A stretch of DNA of 44,448 bases. Origin: GCA-2687025 sp964473525. GTDB taxonomy: Bacteria; Poribacteria; WGA-4E; GCA-2687025. The stretch is taken from the NCBI GenBank assembly GCA_964473525.1, contig CAYYPK010000049.1, positions 1 to 44,448 on the forward strand. Reading direction: 5' to 3'. Below, piece after piece: positions 17,258-25,686 of this stretch. The number at the start of each line of letters is the position of its first letter. Position 1 is the first letter of the stretch. Both the position numbers and the translations under genes were made by a program. A model generated the notes under the pieces. That model saw nothing but the letters and a program-made list of their open reading frames with translations. It did not search any database and was not told the origin of the DNA.

Positions 17258-18457
17258 ATGGCGTGGTCACTCAGAGCGCCCGTGCGCGGCGCCTCCGTCC
17301 CGGGCGTCGTTGTCGTCATTCTGGGCATGCTGGCCCTGTCTGCCTGCCGGGTGGATCGCGTGCCGTTCAACCGTCTCGAGGAGGGCCGGAAATTCCTCGA
17401 CGCAGGGCGGCCGGCGCAGGCGGCCAGGTATTTCGTGGAGTCGTTGGAACGGGAGGAAGCGACCAGGTCGGTTGCCCAGGCGCTCGTGTTGGTGGCCTAC
17501 CACCTGGCGTTGGAGGAACGCGAGGCCATCGAGTCCGAAAGGGCGAAATACGCCCAGTTGCGCACAGACGCTTTGCGCGCCGTGCGCAGCGACCCGTCGG
17601 CATTGGACGTGCTCGCCGGGACGCTAGGGCGCCACAACGAAGCAGCGTACGCCGCTGCTCAACTGCTCGTGGAGATAGGTGAGGACGCCGCGGGTGTTGT
17701 CGTCAGGGCGTACGAAACCCGCGCCATGGATCGGCCGCGGTTGTTGGACGTGTTGACGCGTATGGGGCCCGACGCCGCGCCAGCCATGCAGCGAGCAATC
17801 GAGGAACACGACCTCGTCGCTGCGGAAAGGGTGGCGCTCGTCCGTCTGCTCGGGCCCGTGGGTACTCAGGACGCGCATGGGTGTCTCCTGGCCCTGCGCG
17901 ACGGAGACTACGCCCCGGGCGTACGCGCCGAGGCCTCGGCGGCGCTCTACCGTGCCGGAAAGGATGACGAGCGGGAGTACCTTGTCGGAGCGCTCGATTC
18001 AGCGTTCGTCCTCGAGCGCACGGCGGCAGCGTACGCGATGTCGCACGGAACCCCGCCAGACGCAGCCGTGCTGATTTCCCACATCGCCGACCCGAGCCGG
18101 GACGTCCGCCGGTACATCGCGGAGGCCCTTGGGGGGACAAACGGCGATCCCGAAGCCATCGGGGCGCTCGTGCGAACGGTGCGCGAAGACGAGCAGGACA
18201 CCGTAGCGGAAGCCGCCATCAAGGCGTTACGCCGCCACGGCCCTGCCGTGATAGACCCAGTGCTGGATGCGGTCGACTCGGAACCCGAATGGACCCGACG
18301 ACAGCGGCTCATCACCGTACTCACGCACGAGGACGTGCGCGCCGGGTTCAGCCAGGACCAGGAATTCCGCCTGTACGAGCGGTATCAGGCTCCCGGCGAA
18401 CACCCAGAGGTGCAGTGGATCATCGGGCGCGTGCTCAAGGACTTGGAGGCGAGCTAG
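17258..18457 (+). CDS. HEAT-repeat lipoprotein
   Basis: The 399-residue protein starts with a lipoprotein signal: hydrophobic VVVVILGMLALSAC with lipobox LSAC, so Cys30 would be lipidated. Residues 35-110 look like a TPR-type helical hairpin region (FLDAGRPAQAARYFVESLER). Residues 130-380 contain HEAT/armadillo-like repeats such as HGCLLALRDGDYAPGVRAEA and LISHIADPSRDVRRYIAEAL. It is likely an envelope scaffold, possibly a partner of the preceding binding protein with which it may be co-transcribed. GAAGGAGG precedes the ATG. Its stop codon is only 3 bases from the end of the convergent LamG gene. Confidence 0.82.
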   Translation: MAWSLRAPVRGASVPGVVVVILGMLALSACRVDRVPFNRLEEGRKFLDAGRPAQAARYFVESLEREEATRSVAQALVLVAYHLALEEREAIESERAKYAQLRTDALRAVRSDPSALDVLAGTLGRHNEAAYAAAQLLVEIGEDAAGVVVRAYETRAMDRPRLLDVLTRMGPDAAPAMQRAIEEHDLVAAERVALVRLLGPVGTQDAHGCLLALRDGDYAPGVRAEASAALYRAGKDDEREYLVGALDSAFVLERTAAAYAMSHGTPPDAAVLISHIADPSRDVRRYIAEALGGTNGDPEAIGALVRTVREDEQDTVAEAAIKALRRHGPAVIDPVLDAVDSEPEWTRRQRLITVLTHEDVRAGFSQDQEFRLYERYQAPGEHPEVQWIIGRVLKDLEAS

Positions 18458-18460
18458 CGG

Positions 18461-19216
18461 TCATCTCTTCGTCTTGAGGTCTGCCCACGCCGTCGGCAGC
18501 TTGCCATCAGCGTCGACCGCCAGAGCTTGCGTGATGCCCTTCTCGGCGAACTCCGCGATCTCGGCTGCGGTCATCGTGTGGTTCGCCATGACGAATTCGT
18601 CCACGACGCCCTCCATGAACCGGCCGCCGCAGCAACTGTTCGACACGCGCATCACCGCGTCGGTCTTGTTCATCGCTCCAGCGACGGCCGTTTCGCCAGC
18701 GTGTTCGCCGTCCAGATACAGCGTGACAGCGGCGCCATCGTAGGTAGCGGCGTAATGATGCCACTCGCCGTACGGGTGCGCGGGGAACACGCCCGCTGCC
18801 GGAATCTGCCCAATCCACCCACCGTCTATGTGCACCCAAAGCGTCATCTCCATGCTCGCCCCGAGCGCGTGCGCGGCCATGGTGTATTCGTTCTCCTTGC
18901 GCGGCATCCCCGCCCACTCCTGGGGCGTCACGGCATCAATGCGCGCGCTGTACATGAACGTGAGGTTCTCGTCGAAGCTGAAGTCCTCGTGGTGCTCCCA
19001 TTCGATGTAGCCGGTGTCATCGAATTCGGCCGCCTTGCCGAAAGCTCCGTCGGTCCAGCCGACGCCGTCGATGAAGGCGCCATCGTGCCCACGCCCTGAC
19101 GAGTCGACCGCGACATCACCGGCTCCTTCGTCGAAGAGCCACATCCCCACGATGTCCGCTCGCGCGTGCAGCGCGAGAACCAACGCGAGGAGAATCACCC
19201 CATATCGGATGGCCAT
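18461..19216 (-). CDS. Secreted LamG-domain protein with TWG-like C-terminal tail
   Basis: The 251-residue protein has a signal peptide (MAIRYGVILLALVLALHARA) and then a LamG/concanavalin-like domain: IVGMWLFDEGAGDVAVDSSG, the classic start of LamG_3 domains, and WHHYAATYDGAAVTLYLDG near residue 155. Such domains bind carbohydrate or mediate adhesion outside the cell. The C-terminus AVDADGKLPTAWADLKTKR resembles the tails of the products of 9497-10306 and 10596-11609. AGAGGGA precedes the ATG at 19216. The PhyH gene lies 25 bases upstream on the same strand, so the pair is probably co-transcribed. Confidence 0.87.
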   Translation of the reverse strand: MAIRYGVILLALVLALHARADIVGMWLFDEGAGDVAVDSSGRGHDGAFIDGVGWTDGAFGKAAEFDDTGYIEWEHHEDFSFDENLTFMYSARIDAVTPQEWAGMPRKENEYTMAAHALGASMEMTLWVHIDGGWIGQIPAAGVFPAHPYGEWHHYAATYDGAAVTLYLDGEHAGETAVAGAMNKTDAVMRVSNSCCGGRFMEGVVDEFVMANHTMTAAEIAEFAEKGITQALAVDADGKLPTAWADLKTKR

Positions 19217-19241
19217 TTCCAGTCTCCCTCTTCCGCCGCGC

Positions 19242-20060
19242 TTACGTGATCTCGCCGAGATCCTCCAGTATCCGCGTCACAACATCCTTGCGATGCAGGA
19301 AGCTCGCGGTGGTCTGGAGTTCGGCCACCTCGGGCCACAACTTCTCCCGGTGCTCCTGCATGGGCTGAAGCCCGGGTGACCACGAAGCGTACGACGTGCT
19401 GTACCGGACGAAGACCGTACGGCGAGGTGTCGGCTCCGTCCACTTTCGCGCTCCGTGACACAGTAGCTCAGTGAAGAGCACAACGTCGCCGGCCTTGGCG
19501 GGCACGTTCACGACCTCCGGCGGGTCGGAGTATATGTCCACGTCCGACGGCTTCGCGAAGTTCGACTTGTGGCTCCCCGGCACGCACACGAAGCCCGTGC
19601 CCGCTGGCACGTCCACGAGTGAGACAGCGGCGTTGATGAACGTCGTAAACACGCGCCCGTCGGCAGCCTGGTAGTCGTTGGCGGGATTGCGAATGCCGCC
19701 CGTGAATCCGCCGTGGAACGGGATGTCGTCCGACTCGGTCGTGTTCCGCGTGAGGGAGACTGCGAGCAGCTGCGGGCAGTTGTCCGTCAGCGCCAGGACG
19801 ACACGCATGATCTCCATGTTGAGAGCCAGGCGCTGAAACACATCGTCCGCGTAGTGCACGTTGTTGAGCGAGCGAGGGGTCGTCGGCTCGGTTGACGGGT
19901 CGCGATAGCTGCGGATCGGCTCGGGTAGCTCGGAGTCGGGCTTCGAGTGCCAATCGTCGCTCAGTTCGACCATCCGCCGCACGTCTTCCTGCGATACCGC
20001 CCCACGCAGGTGCAGGTAGCCGTGCAGGTCGAATCGCCACTTCTCTTCCGCCGTGAGCAT
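19242..20060 (-). CDS. Phytanoyl-CoA dioxygenase (PhyH)-like protein, HxG variant
   Basis: The 272-residue protein belongs to the Fe(II)/2-oxoglutarate PhyH family. It has FDLHGYLHLRGAVSQEDV at the start, TGFVCVPGSHKSNF (155-168), AGDVVLFTELLCHGARKW with distal iron ligand His202, and RRTVFVRY with the 2-oxoglutarate-binding Arg. The proximal motif, usually HxD, reads PFHGGF: His116-Gly117-Gly118, so the carboxylate iron ligand is missing. That resembles Fe/2-oxoglutarate halogenases, in which Gly or Ala there makes room for a halide. The substrate is unknown. A GAGGAG box precedes the ATG. It lies directly upstream of the LamG gene. Confidence 0.88.
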   Translation of the reverse strand: MLTAEEKWRFDLHGYLHLRGAVSQEDVRRMVELSDDWHSKPDSELPEPIRSYRDPSTEPTTPRSLNNVHYADDVFQRLALNMEIMRVVLALTDNCPQLLAVSLTRNTTESDDIPFHGGFTGGIRNPANDYQAADGRVFTTFINAAVSLVDVPAGTGFVCVPGSHKSNFAKPSDVDIYSDPPEVVNVPAKAGDVVLFTELLCHGARKWTEPTPRRTVFVRYSTSYASWSPGLQPMQEHREKLWPEVAELQTTASFLHRKDVVTRILEDLGEIT

Positions 20061-20232
20061 CGTCGCGCCTCCTCGTCGGCCTCGTCGTCTGTTCGCCGGG
20101 TCGGCAGACTATTCCACACGCCCAAGCGGCGAGCAATGGCAGGGAAGCGGCCCTATCGTTAACGGGATACGTGTAACGCGCGGCGCCTCCGAACGGTAGA
20201 ACTCAGTGCCACTACTGCGACGAGGACTATCG

Positions 20233-20946
20233 ATGATTCCGCGTATTGCCGCCGGTACCCTGGCTGGGGTGTGCCTTCAGCCTCTGTATTCCCGATACGT
20301 GTTCGTGCCCTTCCCCATCACGCGCTATGCGTGGCTGGGTCTGATTCCGCCCTTGCTCCTCGCCGTCTGCATCGCACTGCTCTGTGAGCTGATCGCGCGC
20401 GCGTTTCCGGGTGAGCGACGGGCAAGACCGTTCTATCAGAACAGCTTTGCGCTCAGCGTCGGCGTTAGCTTCTTCATGCATGCATGGGCTATCAAGGTCG
20501 TCTGGGAAGCGCACCCCGTGGTTGCCGCAGGCGTCGTCGCGACGACCACGCTGGTGTCGTTTACGTTGTCGGGGATGTGGTTGCGCTGGCGCCAGCTTGA
20601 GCAGATGGCGCAGGCTGCCGCGCCCGCGGCGGCATCCGCAGGTCGGCCCAAGCAGCGTCGCAGAGCGCTACCGATAGTTGGGGCGGAACATCCTCAGCGT
20701 AGGCATGACCCAGCGACACACGCGCTACCCCCGGGGCGGGGCGGGAGTCACGCTGCCAAGAATCACCGGCCGCCGCGCGCCCGTGACGCTGGGAAGGTTC
20801 GCCGGAACGCCCCGCAGCGTCTCGCGCGCAAGGATGGCAAACGCGACCGCTTCCTTGGACTCCGCGCCGATTCCCCAATCTTCCAGAGCGCGGAACGGTG
20901 CGCGAATGCCGCCGGCGTCCAGCGCTCCCCGAAGCATCCGCGTTAG
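20233..20946 (+). CDS. Small membrane protein with tail antisense to anmK
   Basis: The first 130 residues contain four hydrophobic segments (AAGTLAGVCLQPLY, YAWLGLIPPLLLAVCIALLC, FALSVGVSFFMHAWAIKVVW and VAAGVVATTTLVSFTLSGMW) and look like a genuine membrane protein, family unknown. From about residue 143 the sequence becomes Arg/His/Pro-rich and runs opposite the 3' end of anmK for 222 bases. The gene may really end near 20680-20700 in another frame, with a frameshift, or the tail may be a neutral extension. The ATG at 20233 follows GACGAGGA; a GTG at 20206 would add nine residues. Confidence 0.5.
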   Translation: MIPRIAAGTLAGVCLQPLYSRYVFVPFPITRYAWLGLIPPLLLAVCIALLCELIARAFPGERRARPFYQNSFALSVGVSFFMHAWAIKVVWEAHPVVAAGVVATTTLVSFTLSGMWLRWRQLEQMAQAAAPAAASAGRPKQRRRALPIVGAEHPQRRHDPATHALPPGRGGSHAAKNHRPPRARDAGKVRRNAPQRLARKDGKRDRFLGLRADSPIFQSAERCANAAGVQRSPKHPR

Positions 20947-21927
20947 CGTCGGGTTCAGCCTTCCGCCGCCGCTGATGATGATTTCGTCCGGGGCACAGGG
21001 GAAGAACGCTACGTACGCCTGCGCGATGGATTCTGCTGTTAGGGCGGTGATGGTCGCCAGGGCTTCGGCGTCGGAACAGCCTTCCGATTGAGCTTCTGCC
21101 AGGCGTCGCGCTGCGTATTCGCGCCCGAAGTGTTCTCGTCCGGTGCTCTTGGGTGGTCTGCGTTCGAAGTATGGGTCGTGCATCCATTTGGCGAGCAGCG
21201 CTGCGTGCGGTGTTCCCTGCCTCGCCATCGCCCCACCCTCATCCATTCTGGTAGCGCCGCCGCTGAGTGTCTCGACCGCGAGGTCGATGAGCGCGTTACC
21301 CGGTCCTGTGTCGAAGGCAATGACAGAGTCTGGCGGGGCGCCTGCGGCGAGGTACGTGACGTTCCCGATGCCGCCGATGTTTTGCAGGGCACGGCTCCGC
21401 GCTGGGTCCGTGAACAGAAGCCAATCCACATACGGAACCAGCGGGGCGCCCTCGCCCCCATGCGCCATGTCCGCGGACCTGAAATCACTAACGACCGCCA
21501 CGCCGCTCCGGGCGCCAATGACCGACGGGCTGCCGACCTGCAAGGTAGCCCCGGTGGGTTCGGCCTCAGTCGGCGGTCTGTGCCACAAGGTCTGGCCGTG
21601 CGAACCGATCGCGACCACATCGGCAGGTCGAATGCCCGCGTCGGCGATAGCCGTTGCCGCGGCTGTCCCGAACGCCTCGCCGATCTCCGCGTGCAGGTCG
21701 TTCATGTGCGCGGGCGAGGCGACCCCAGCGAACGCATCGAGTACCCGCGCGCGCAGATCGTCGGTGTAGGCGGTCGAGAGGAATGCCAACTGTCGTGCGG
21801 CTGCGCCGTCTGTCAATTCGACAACGGCAGCGTCGATGCCGTCGGCGGAGGTACCGGACATGAGGCCGACGTACACGCCCGTCTCACGAGCGGCGGCTTT
21901 CGCCAACGGCGTTAGCCAATCAGCCAT
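20725..21927 (-). CDS. anmK: Anhydro-N-acetylmuramic acid kinase
   Basis: The 400-residue enzyme opens the 1,6-anhydro ring of anhydroMurNAc and phosphorylates it to MurNAc-6-phosphate in peptidoglycan recycling. Diagnostic blocks are VGLMSGTSADGIDAAVVEL near residue 20 (nucleotide binding), GSHGQTLWHRPP, the active-site block ALQNIGGIGNVTYL, FDTGPGNALID with the catalytic Asp, and IISGGGRLNPTL. Length is slightly above the usual 370-390. The chosen ATG at 21927 overlaps the end of the NamZ gene by 8 bases (ATGGCTGA), a typical coupling; an ATG 36 bases upstream is less likely. Confidence 0.95.
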   Translation of the reverse strand: MADWLTPLAKAAARETGVYVGLMSGTSADGIDAAVVELTDGAAARQLAFLSTAYTDDLRARVLDAFAGVASPAHMNDLHAEIGEAFGTAAATAIADAGIRPADVVAIGSHGQTLWHRPPTEAEPTGATLQVGSPSVIGARSGVAVVSDFRSADMAHGGEGAPLVPYVDWLLFTDPARSRALQNIGGIGNVTYLAAGAPPDSVIAFDTGPGNALIDLAVETLSGGATRMDEGGAMARQGTPHAALLAKWMHDPYFERRPPKSTGREHFGREYAARRLAEAQSEGCSDAEALATITALTAESIAQAYVAFFPCAPDEIIISGGGRLNPTLTRMLRGALDAGGIRAPFRALEDWGIGAESKEAVAFAILARETLRGVPANLPSVTGARRPVILGSVTPAPPRG

Positions 21928-23071
21928 GTGGATAGAGCCAGTGCGCCTTGCCGTCCTCGACAAAGGAGGACTCTCGCGCTGCCCAGTCCGCGCAGATATC
22001 CTCGGCGGATGCGCCTTCTTCGAGCGCCTCGCGCACCGCCTTTGTGCCTAGCAGCAGGTCTGTCATCCGGCGATCAGCGCTGCCAAGGAACTCGAACTTG
22101 GGCGAGGCGTCCATGAGGGCGCGCAGGATCTCGACGCCGCATCTCACCGACACGAAGTCGTCGTAGTCCGTGAGATGCAGTTGCACGCCTTCGCACGCCT
22201 CGTTCGCGTGCTTCGAGAACGTGGGGGTGAAGCTCGTCGCGCGGAACTTGACGCCGGCGAGTCGGCGGGCGTTGAGGCTGTCCGCGAGGGCGTACGCGTC
22301 CAGCCAAGGCGCGCCGAATACCTCGAACGGCAGCGTCGTGCCGCGTCCCTCGCTGCAGTTCGTGCCTTCCAGCAGGCAGGTCGCCGGGTAGACGCGCGCG
22401 GTCGTCGTCGTCGGCATGTTTGGGGAGGGCGCTACCCACGGCAGACCCGTGTCCTCGAACGACATGTCGCGCTGCCATCCGCGCATTGGCGCGACTTCTA
22501 GCGCCACGCCAAGTTCCTCGGTCGCAGCGATCCAGCGGGCAAACTCGCCCACAGTCAGGCCGTGGCGAATCGGCATCGGCGCGCACGACACAAACGAACG
22601 GCATTCCTCGTCGAACGCGGGAAATCCCTCCGCCTTCACGCCCCCCAACGGGTTGGGTCGATCCAACACAAGGACGGGCTTACCCGCCTCGGACGCGGCG
22701 TGCAGGACCAGGCGCAGCGTGGACAGATACGTGTAGTACCGCGCTCCGACCGTCTGCATGTCGAAGACGAGCGCGTCGATGTCCGTTAGTTGGGCCGGGT
22801 TCGGCTTGCGGTTCGCGCCGTAGAGCGAGTGGACCGGCAACCCCGTGCGTCGCTCCGTGGCGCTGTCCACGTGGGCGCTCGCCTGCTCGACGCCAAGGAG
22901 ACCGTGTTCCGGCGCGAACAACGCGGCGAGCGTGACGTCCGCAGCCTCGGAGAATACCGCGACGTTGTCGCGCAGGTAGCGCGTGACGCCCGTGTGGTTC
23001 GTCACGAGCCCAACACGACGACCAGCGATAGGGTGGAAGTGTTGCTCGATGAGGATGTCGAGCCCGGTCAT
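21920..23071 (-). CDS. namZ: DUF1343 exo-beta-N-acetylmuramidase (NamZ-like, GH171)
   Basis: The 383-residue protein matches DUF1343, the family of NamZ enzymes that remove N-acetylmuramic acid from non-reducing ends of peptidoglycan fragments. Typical blocks are GRRVGLVTNHTGV, FAPEHGLLG, HSLYG, VFDMQTVGARYYTY, VLDRPNPLGG, PIRHGLTVGEFARW and GTNCSEGRGTTLPFEVFGAPW. No signal peptide is seen, so it may work in the cytoplasm on imported muropeptides. It directly precedes and overlaps anmK, so the pair would act on MurNAc residues of turned-over cell wall. The ATG at 23071 is preferred to an in-frame TTG at 23098, but neither has a strong ribosome binding site. Confidence 0.9.
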   Translation of the reverse strand: MTGLDILIEQHFHPIAGRRVGLVTNHTGVTRYLRDNVAVFSEAADVTLAALFAPEHGLLGVEQASAHVDSATERRTGLPVHSLYGANRKPNPAQLTDIDALVFDMQTVGARYYTYLSTLRLVLHAASEAGKPVLVLDRPNPLGGVKAEGFPAFDEECRSFVSCAPMPIRHGLTVGEFARWIAATEELGVALEVAPMRGWQRDMSFEDTGLPWVAPSPNMPTTTTARVYPATCLLEGTNCSEGRGTTLPFEVFGAPWLDAYALADSLNARRLAGVKFRATSFTPTFSKHANEACEGVQLHLTDYDDFVSVRCGVEILRALMDASPKFEFLGSADRRMTDLLLGTKAVREALEEGASAEDICADWAARESSFVEDGKAHWLYPHG

Positions 23072-23130
23072 GACGTTCGACACGAAGTCGCCTCGCAACT
23101 GCGCTTAGCTCCGTGCGCCTGACAGGCCAT

Positions 23131-23502
23131 CTAGTGTTGTGCTTGGGCTTCAGCCTGCTGGCCGCCGTGGAGCAGGTCACTCAGAGCCAGTTGGCGAGCC
23201 GCCGCCGTCGACTTACCCAGCATGTCCCACAGCGCTTTGGGAGCTTGCCCCCAGTAGGAGGTCGCCACCTCTACTGCAACAACGTGAGCCTGAGGGTGTC
23301 GGTATTGCTCGCGAACCACCGAGACAAGCTCGTCAGCCGTCAGGTAGGTCTGCACAAACAGCACGTTGACGAGGCCAATATCGACCCAATCAGTCACTGA
23401 CGATGTCGCAGTGAGATGGGTCTTCAACGCGTCTGGCGATACGAACGCGCAGTTGTAGATGAGGACGTGCGCTCGCTCATGCCTTGCCTCATTCGCCATC
23501 AT
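23131..23502 (-). CDS. Small protein resembling SinR/Cas2-like ferredoxin-fold proteins
   Basis: The 123-residue protein has the layout of the small SinR/Cas2-like family: a strand (RAHVLIYNCAF), a helix with Leu (LKTHLTATSS), a Trp followed by a strand (WVDIGLVNVLFVQTYLTADELVSVV), a strand (AHVVAVEV) and a closing YWGQAPKALWDML. The order Y-strand, W, V-T/S, TA-EL, then the W-rich end is what I recall for that family; the match is by eye. Such proteins are ferredoxin-like, and some are RNases or toxin-like. The start overlaps the end of the upstream membrane protein gene by 14 bases; a GAGGGGG precedes two adjacent ATGs (23502 and 23499). Confidence 0.55.
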   Translation of the reverse strand: MMANEARHERAHVLIYNCAFVSPDALKTHLTATSSVTDWVDIGLVNVLFVQTYLTADELVSVVREQYRHPQAHVVAVEVATSYWGQAPKALWDMLGKSTAAARQLALSDLLHGGQQAEAQAQH

Positions 23503-23950
23503 GTTCCCCCTCGTCAACGATCAACGCGTCGGGCGGATCCCCGGACACCGAGAGCTCGTCTGAAGGCGCAACCGGTGTTTCGATAATCGCGCGCTGCTCG
23601 GGATCCCTCACCTCACCTTCGTGCATCGTCGCCACAGAGACCTCTGCCATGCGTTCGATGTGTTCCTCGTTCTGGAGCCGTTCGGGGTCCGTGATGGCGA
23701 AATACCAAAACGCCGCGAAGAGATTCAGGACGCAGGCTACCGGTAGGCCGACTACGATATATGCCAGCACGCCCTTCAGAAACGGCAGCGCGCACAGCGC
23801 AAGCACCCCGACGATGATCGTCACGAGGACTAGGGCACTCAGGACGTTCTGAACACGGATGTATCGGATGGCAGTGGAACCATAACGCTGCAGCGCGTCC
23901 CACTTGCTGCCGCTCTGTCCGTTCTCAGCCACGACGTCTGCCCTAGACAA
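23489..23950 (-). CDS. Small two-helix membrane protein, unknown function
   Basis: The 153-residue protein has a basic N-terminal stretch, two adjoining membrane segments (VLSALVLVTIIVGVLALCAL and LAYIVVGLPVACVLNLFAAF) and an acidic C-terminal cytoplasmic-type tail rich in Glu and Asp (EEHIERMAEVSVATMHEGE). No family is recognised. It is the first gene of a two-gene unit with the SinR/Cas2-like gene, whose start it overlaps, so the two products may act together, for example as a membrane anchor and its partner. Confidence 0.65.
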   Translation of the reverse strand: MSRADVVAENGQSGSKWDALQRYGSTAIRYIRVQNVLSALVLVTIIVGVLALCALPFLKGVLAYIVVGLPVACVLNLFAAFWYFAITDPERLQNEEHIERMAEVSVATMHEGEVRDPEQRAIIETPVAPSDELSVSGDPPDALIVDEGEHDGE

Positions 23951-24213
23951 AGGATACCACGTCCACGCAACGTGCGAGCACGCTGCATGCGTCCCAGTAC
24001 GCGCGCTGCGAAGGGGAGCCGCCGACGGTGGGCAACCCGAGCCGAGGATAGCACGCTACGTAGACGGCACGCCACACGAGAAGACATCCCTGGATCGGGC
24101 TATCTTCCCAATCCCCGACGGCTTCGAGTATAGTGAGGGCGGCGCATTTCGCCCCGACCGCAACTCCCAGACGGCGCTCAAGCACTGACGACGACGCGCC
24201 TCGAAATGGACGC

Positions 24214-25686
24214 ATGGCGTACCGCAACCTCCGCGAATTCGTCGACGACCTCGACGCCGCTGGTTCCTTGAAGCGCATCACCGCGCCCGTCTCCACGTAT
24301 CTCGAAATCACCGAGATCACCGACCGCGTGACGAAGGCGGAAGGACCTGCGCTCCTCTTCGAGAACGTCGAGGGGTCGGACGTCCCGTTGCTCATCAACG
24401 CGTACGGCACGTACGACCGCATGGCGAAGGCGCTGGGCGTCGAGGATATTGAGGAGGTCGCCGACGAGATCGAGGAGATGATCCAGATCGCGCCTCCGCA
24501 AACCTTCATGGAGAAGATGAAGACTGCGGCAACGCTTGCGAAGGTCGCGCGATTCCCCCCGAAGACGGTCCGCAGCGGCCCCTGCCAGGATGTCGTCTTA
24601 CAGGGCGACGATGTGGACATCTTTCAGTTCCCCGTCATTACATGCTGGCCGGAAGACGGTGGCCCTTACATCACCTTCGGGCAGGTAATGACAAAGAGCC
24701 TCGAATCGGGCGCCCGCAACGTGGGTCTCTACCGCGTGCAGGTGTTCGACAAGAACGAGGCCGCGATGCACTGGCACATGCATCACGACGGCGCTCGCCA
24801 CTATCGCGAATACTGTGACGCGGGCGAACGCATGCCCATTGCCGTAGCGATTGGCGGCGATCCGATCCTTCCCTACGCCGCGACTGCCCCACTGCCGCCG
24901 TCCATCGACGAACTCCTCTTCGCGGGATTCCTGCGCAAGGATCACGTCCCGCTCGTGAAGGCCGCCACGCTCACGAAGGAGAACGGCTACCCCGTGGACA
25001 TCGAAGTCCCGGCGGAAGCGGACATCGTTCTAGAGGGCTATCTGGAACCGAACGAGCTCGTTACAGAGGGACCGTTTGGCGACCACACGGGCTTCTACTC
25101 GCTCGCCGACAAGTACCCGAAGTTCCACGTCACGGCGATCACGCACCGCAAAGACCCCATCTACCACACGATCATCGTCGGCAAGCCGCCGCAGGAGGAC
25201 TACTACCTCGGCAAGGCGACGGAGCGCATCTTCCTGCCGCTTCTGAAGACGCAGTTGCCCGAGGTCGTGGACATGAACCTCCCCATATTCGGGGTCTTCC
25301 ACAATTTCGTCTTCGTCTCCATCGACAAGCAGTATCCCTGGCACGCGAAGAAGGTGATGAGCGCCATCTGGGGCACGGGACAGATGATGTTCTCCAAGAT
25401 CATCGTCGTCGTGGATTCCCACGTGGACGTGCAGAACACGGACGAGGTGTGGTTCCACGTGGGCAGCAACGCCGATCCACAACGCGACATCTCCTTCACA
25501 CAGGGGCCTGTCGACATCCTCGACCACGCGTCGCCCATGCTCGGTATCGGTTCGAAGATGGGGATCGACGCGACGAAGAAGTGGGCCACCGAGGGCTTCG
25601 ACCGTGAGTGGCCGACCGAGATCGAGATGACTGAAGAGATGACGGCGCAGGTCGACAAGCGGTGGAGGGAGTACGGCCTTGGCTGA
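24214..25686 (+). CDS. UbiD-family decarboxylase, menaquinone-pathway type
   Basis: The 490-residue protein is a prenylated-FMN-dependent decarboxylase of the UbiD family. It starts YRNLREFVDDLDAAGSLKRI, carries LLFENVEGSDVPLL, the cofactor-binding region VGLYRVQVFDKNEAAMHWHMHHDGARHYREY, and the ELVTEGPFGDHTGFYS block with the conserved Glu. In the futalosine route a UbiD-type enzyme is thought to remove the carboxylate from the prenylated naphthoate. It is the first gene of a tight six-gene operon with UbiX, which makes its prenyl-FMN cofactor. The ATG at 24214 is chosen because family similarity begins there; the frame is open 81 bases upstream. Its end overlaps the next gene by 8 bases. 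Confidence 0.93.
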   Translation: MAYRNLREFVDDLDAAGSLKRITAPVSTYLEITEITDRVTKAEGPALLFENVEGSDVPLLINAYGTYDRMAKALGVEDIEEVADEIEEMIQIAPPQTFMEKMKTAATLAKVARFPPKTVRSGPCQDVVLQGDDVDIFQFPVITCWPEDGGPYITFGQVMTKSLESGARNVGLYRVQVFDKNEAAMHWHMHHDGARHYREYCDAGERMPIAVAIGGDPILPYAATAPLPPSIDELLFAGFLRKDHVPLVKAATLTKENGYPVDIEVPAEADIVLEGYLEPNELVTEGPFGDHTGFYSLADKYPKFHVTAITHRKDPIYHTIIVGKPPQEDYYLGKATERIFLPLLKTQLPEVVDMNLPIFGVFHNFVFVSIDKQYPWHAKKVMSAIWGTGQMMFSKIIVVVDSHVDVQNTDEVWFHVGSNADPQRDISFTQGPVDILDHASPMLGIGSKMGIDATKKWATEGFDREWPTEIEMTEEMTAQVDKRWREYGLG

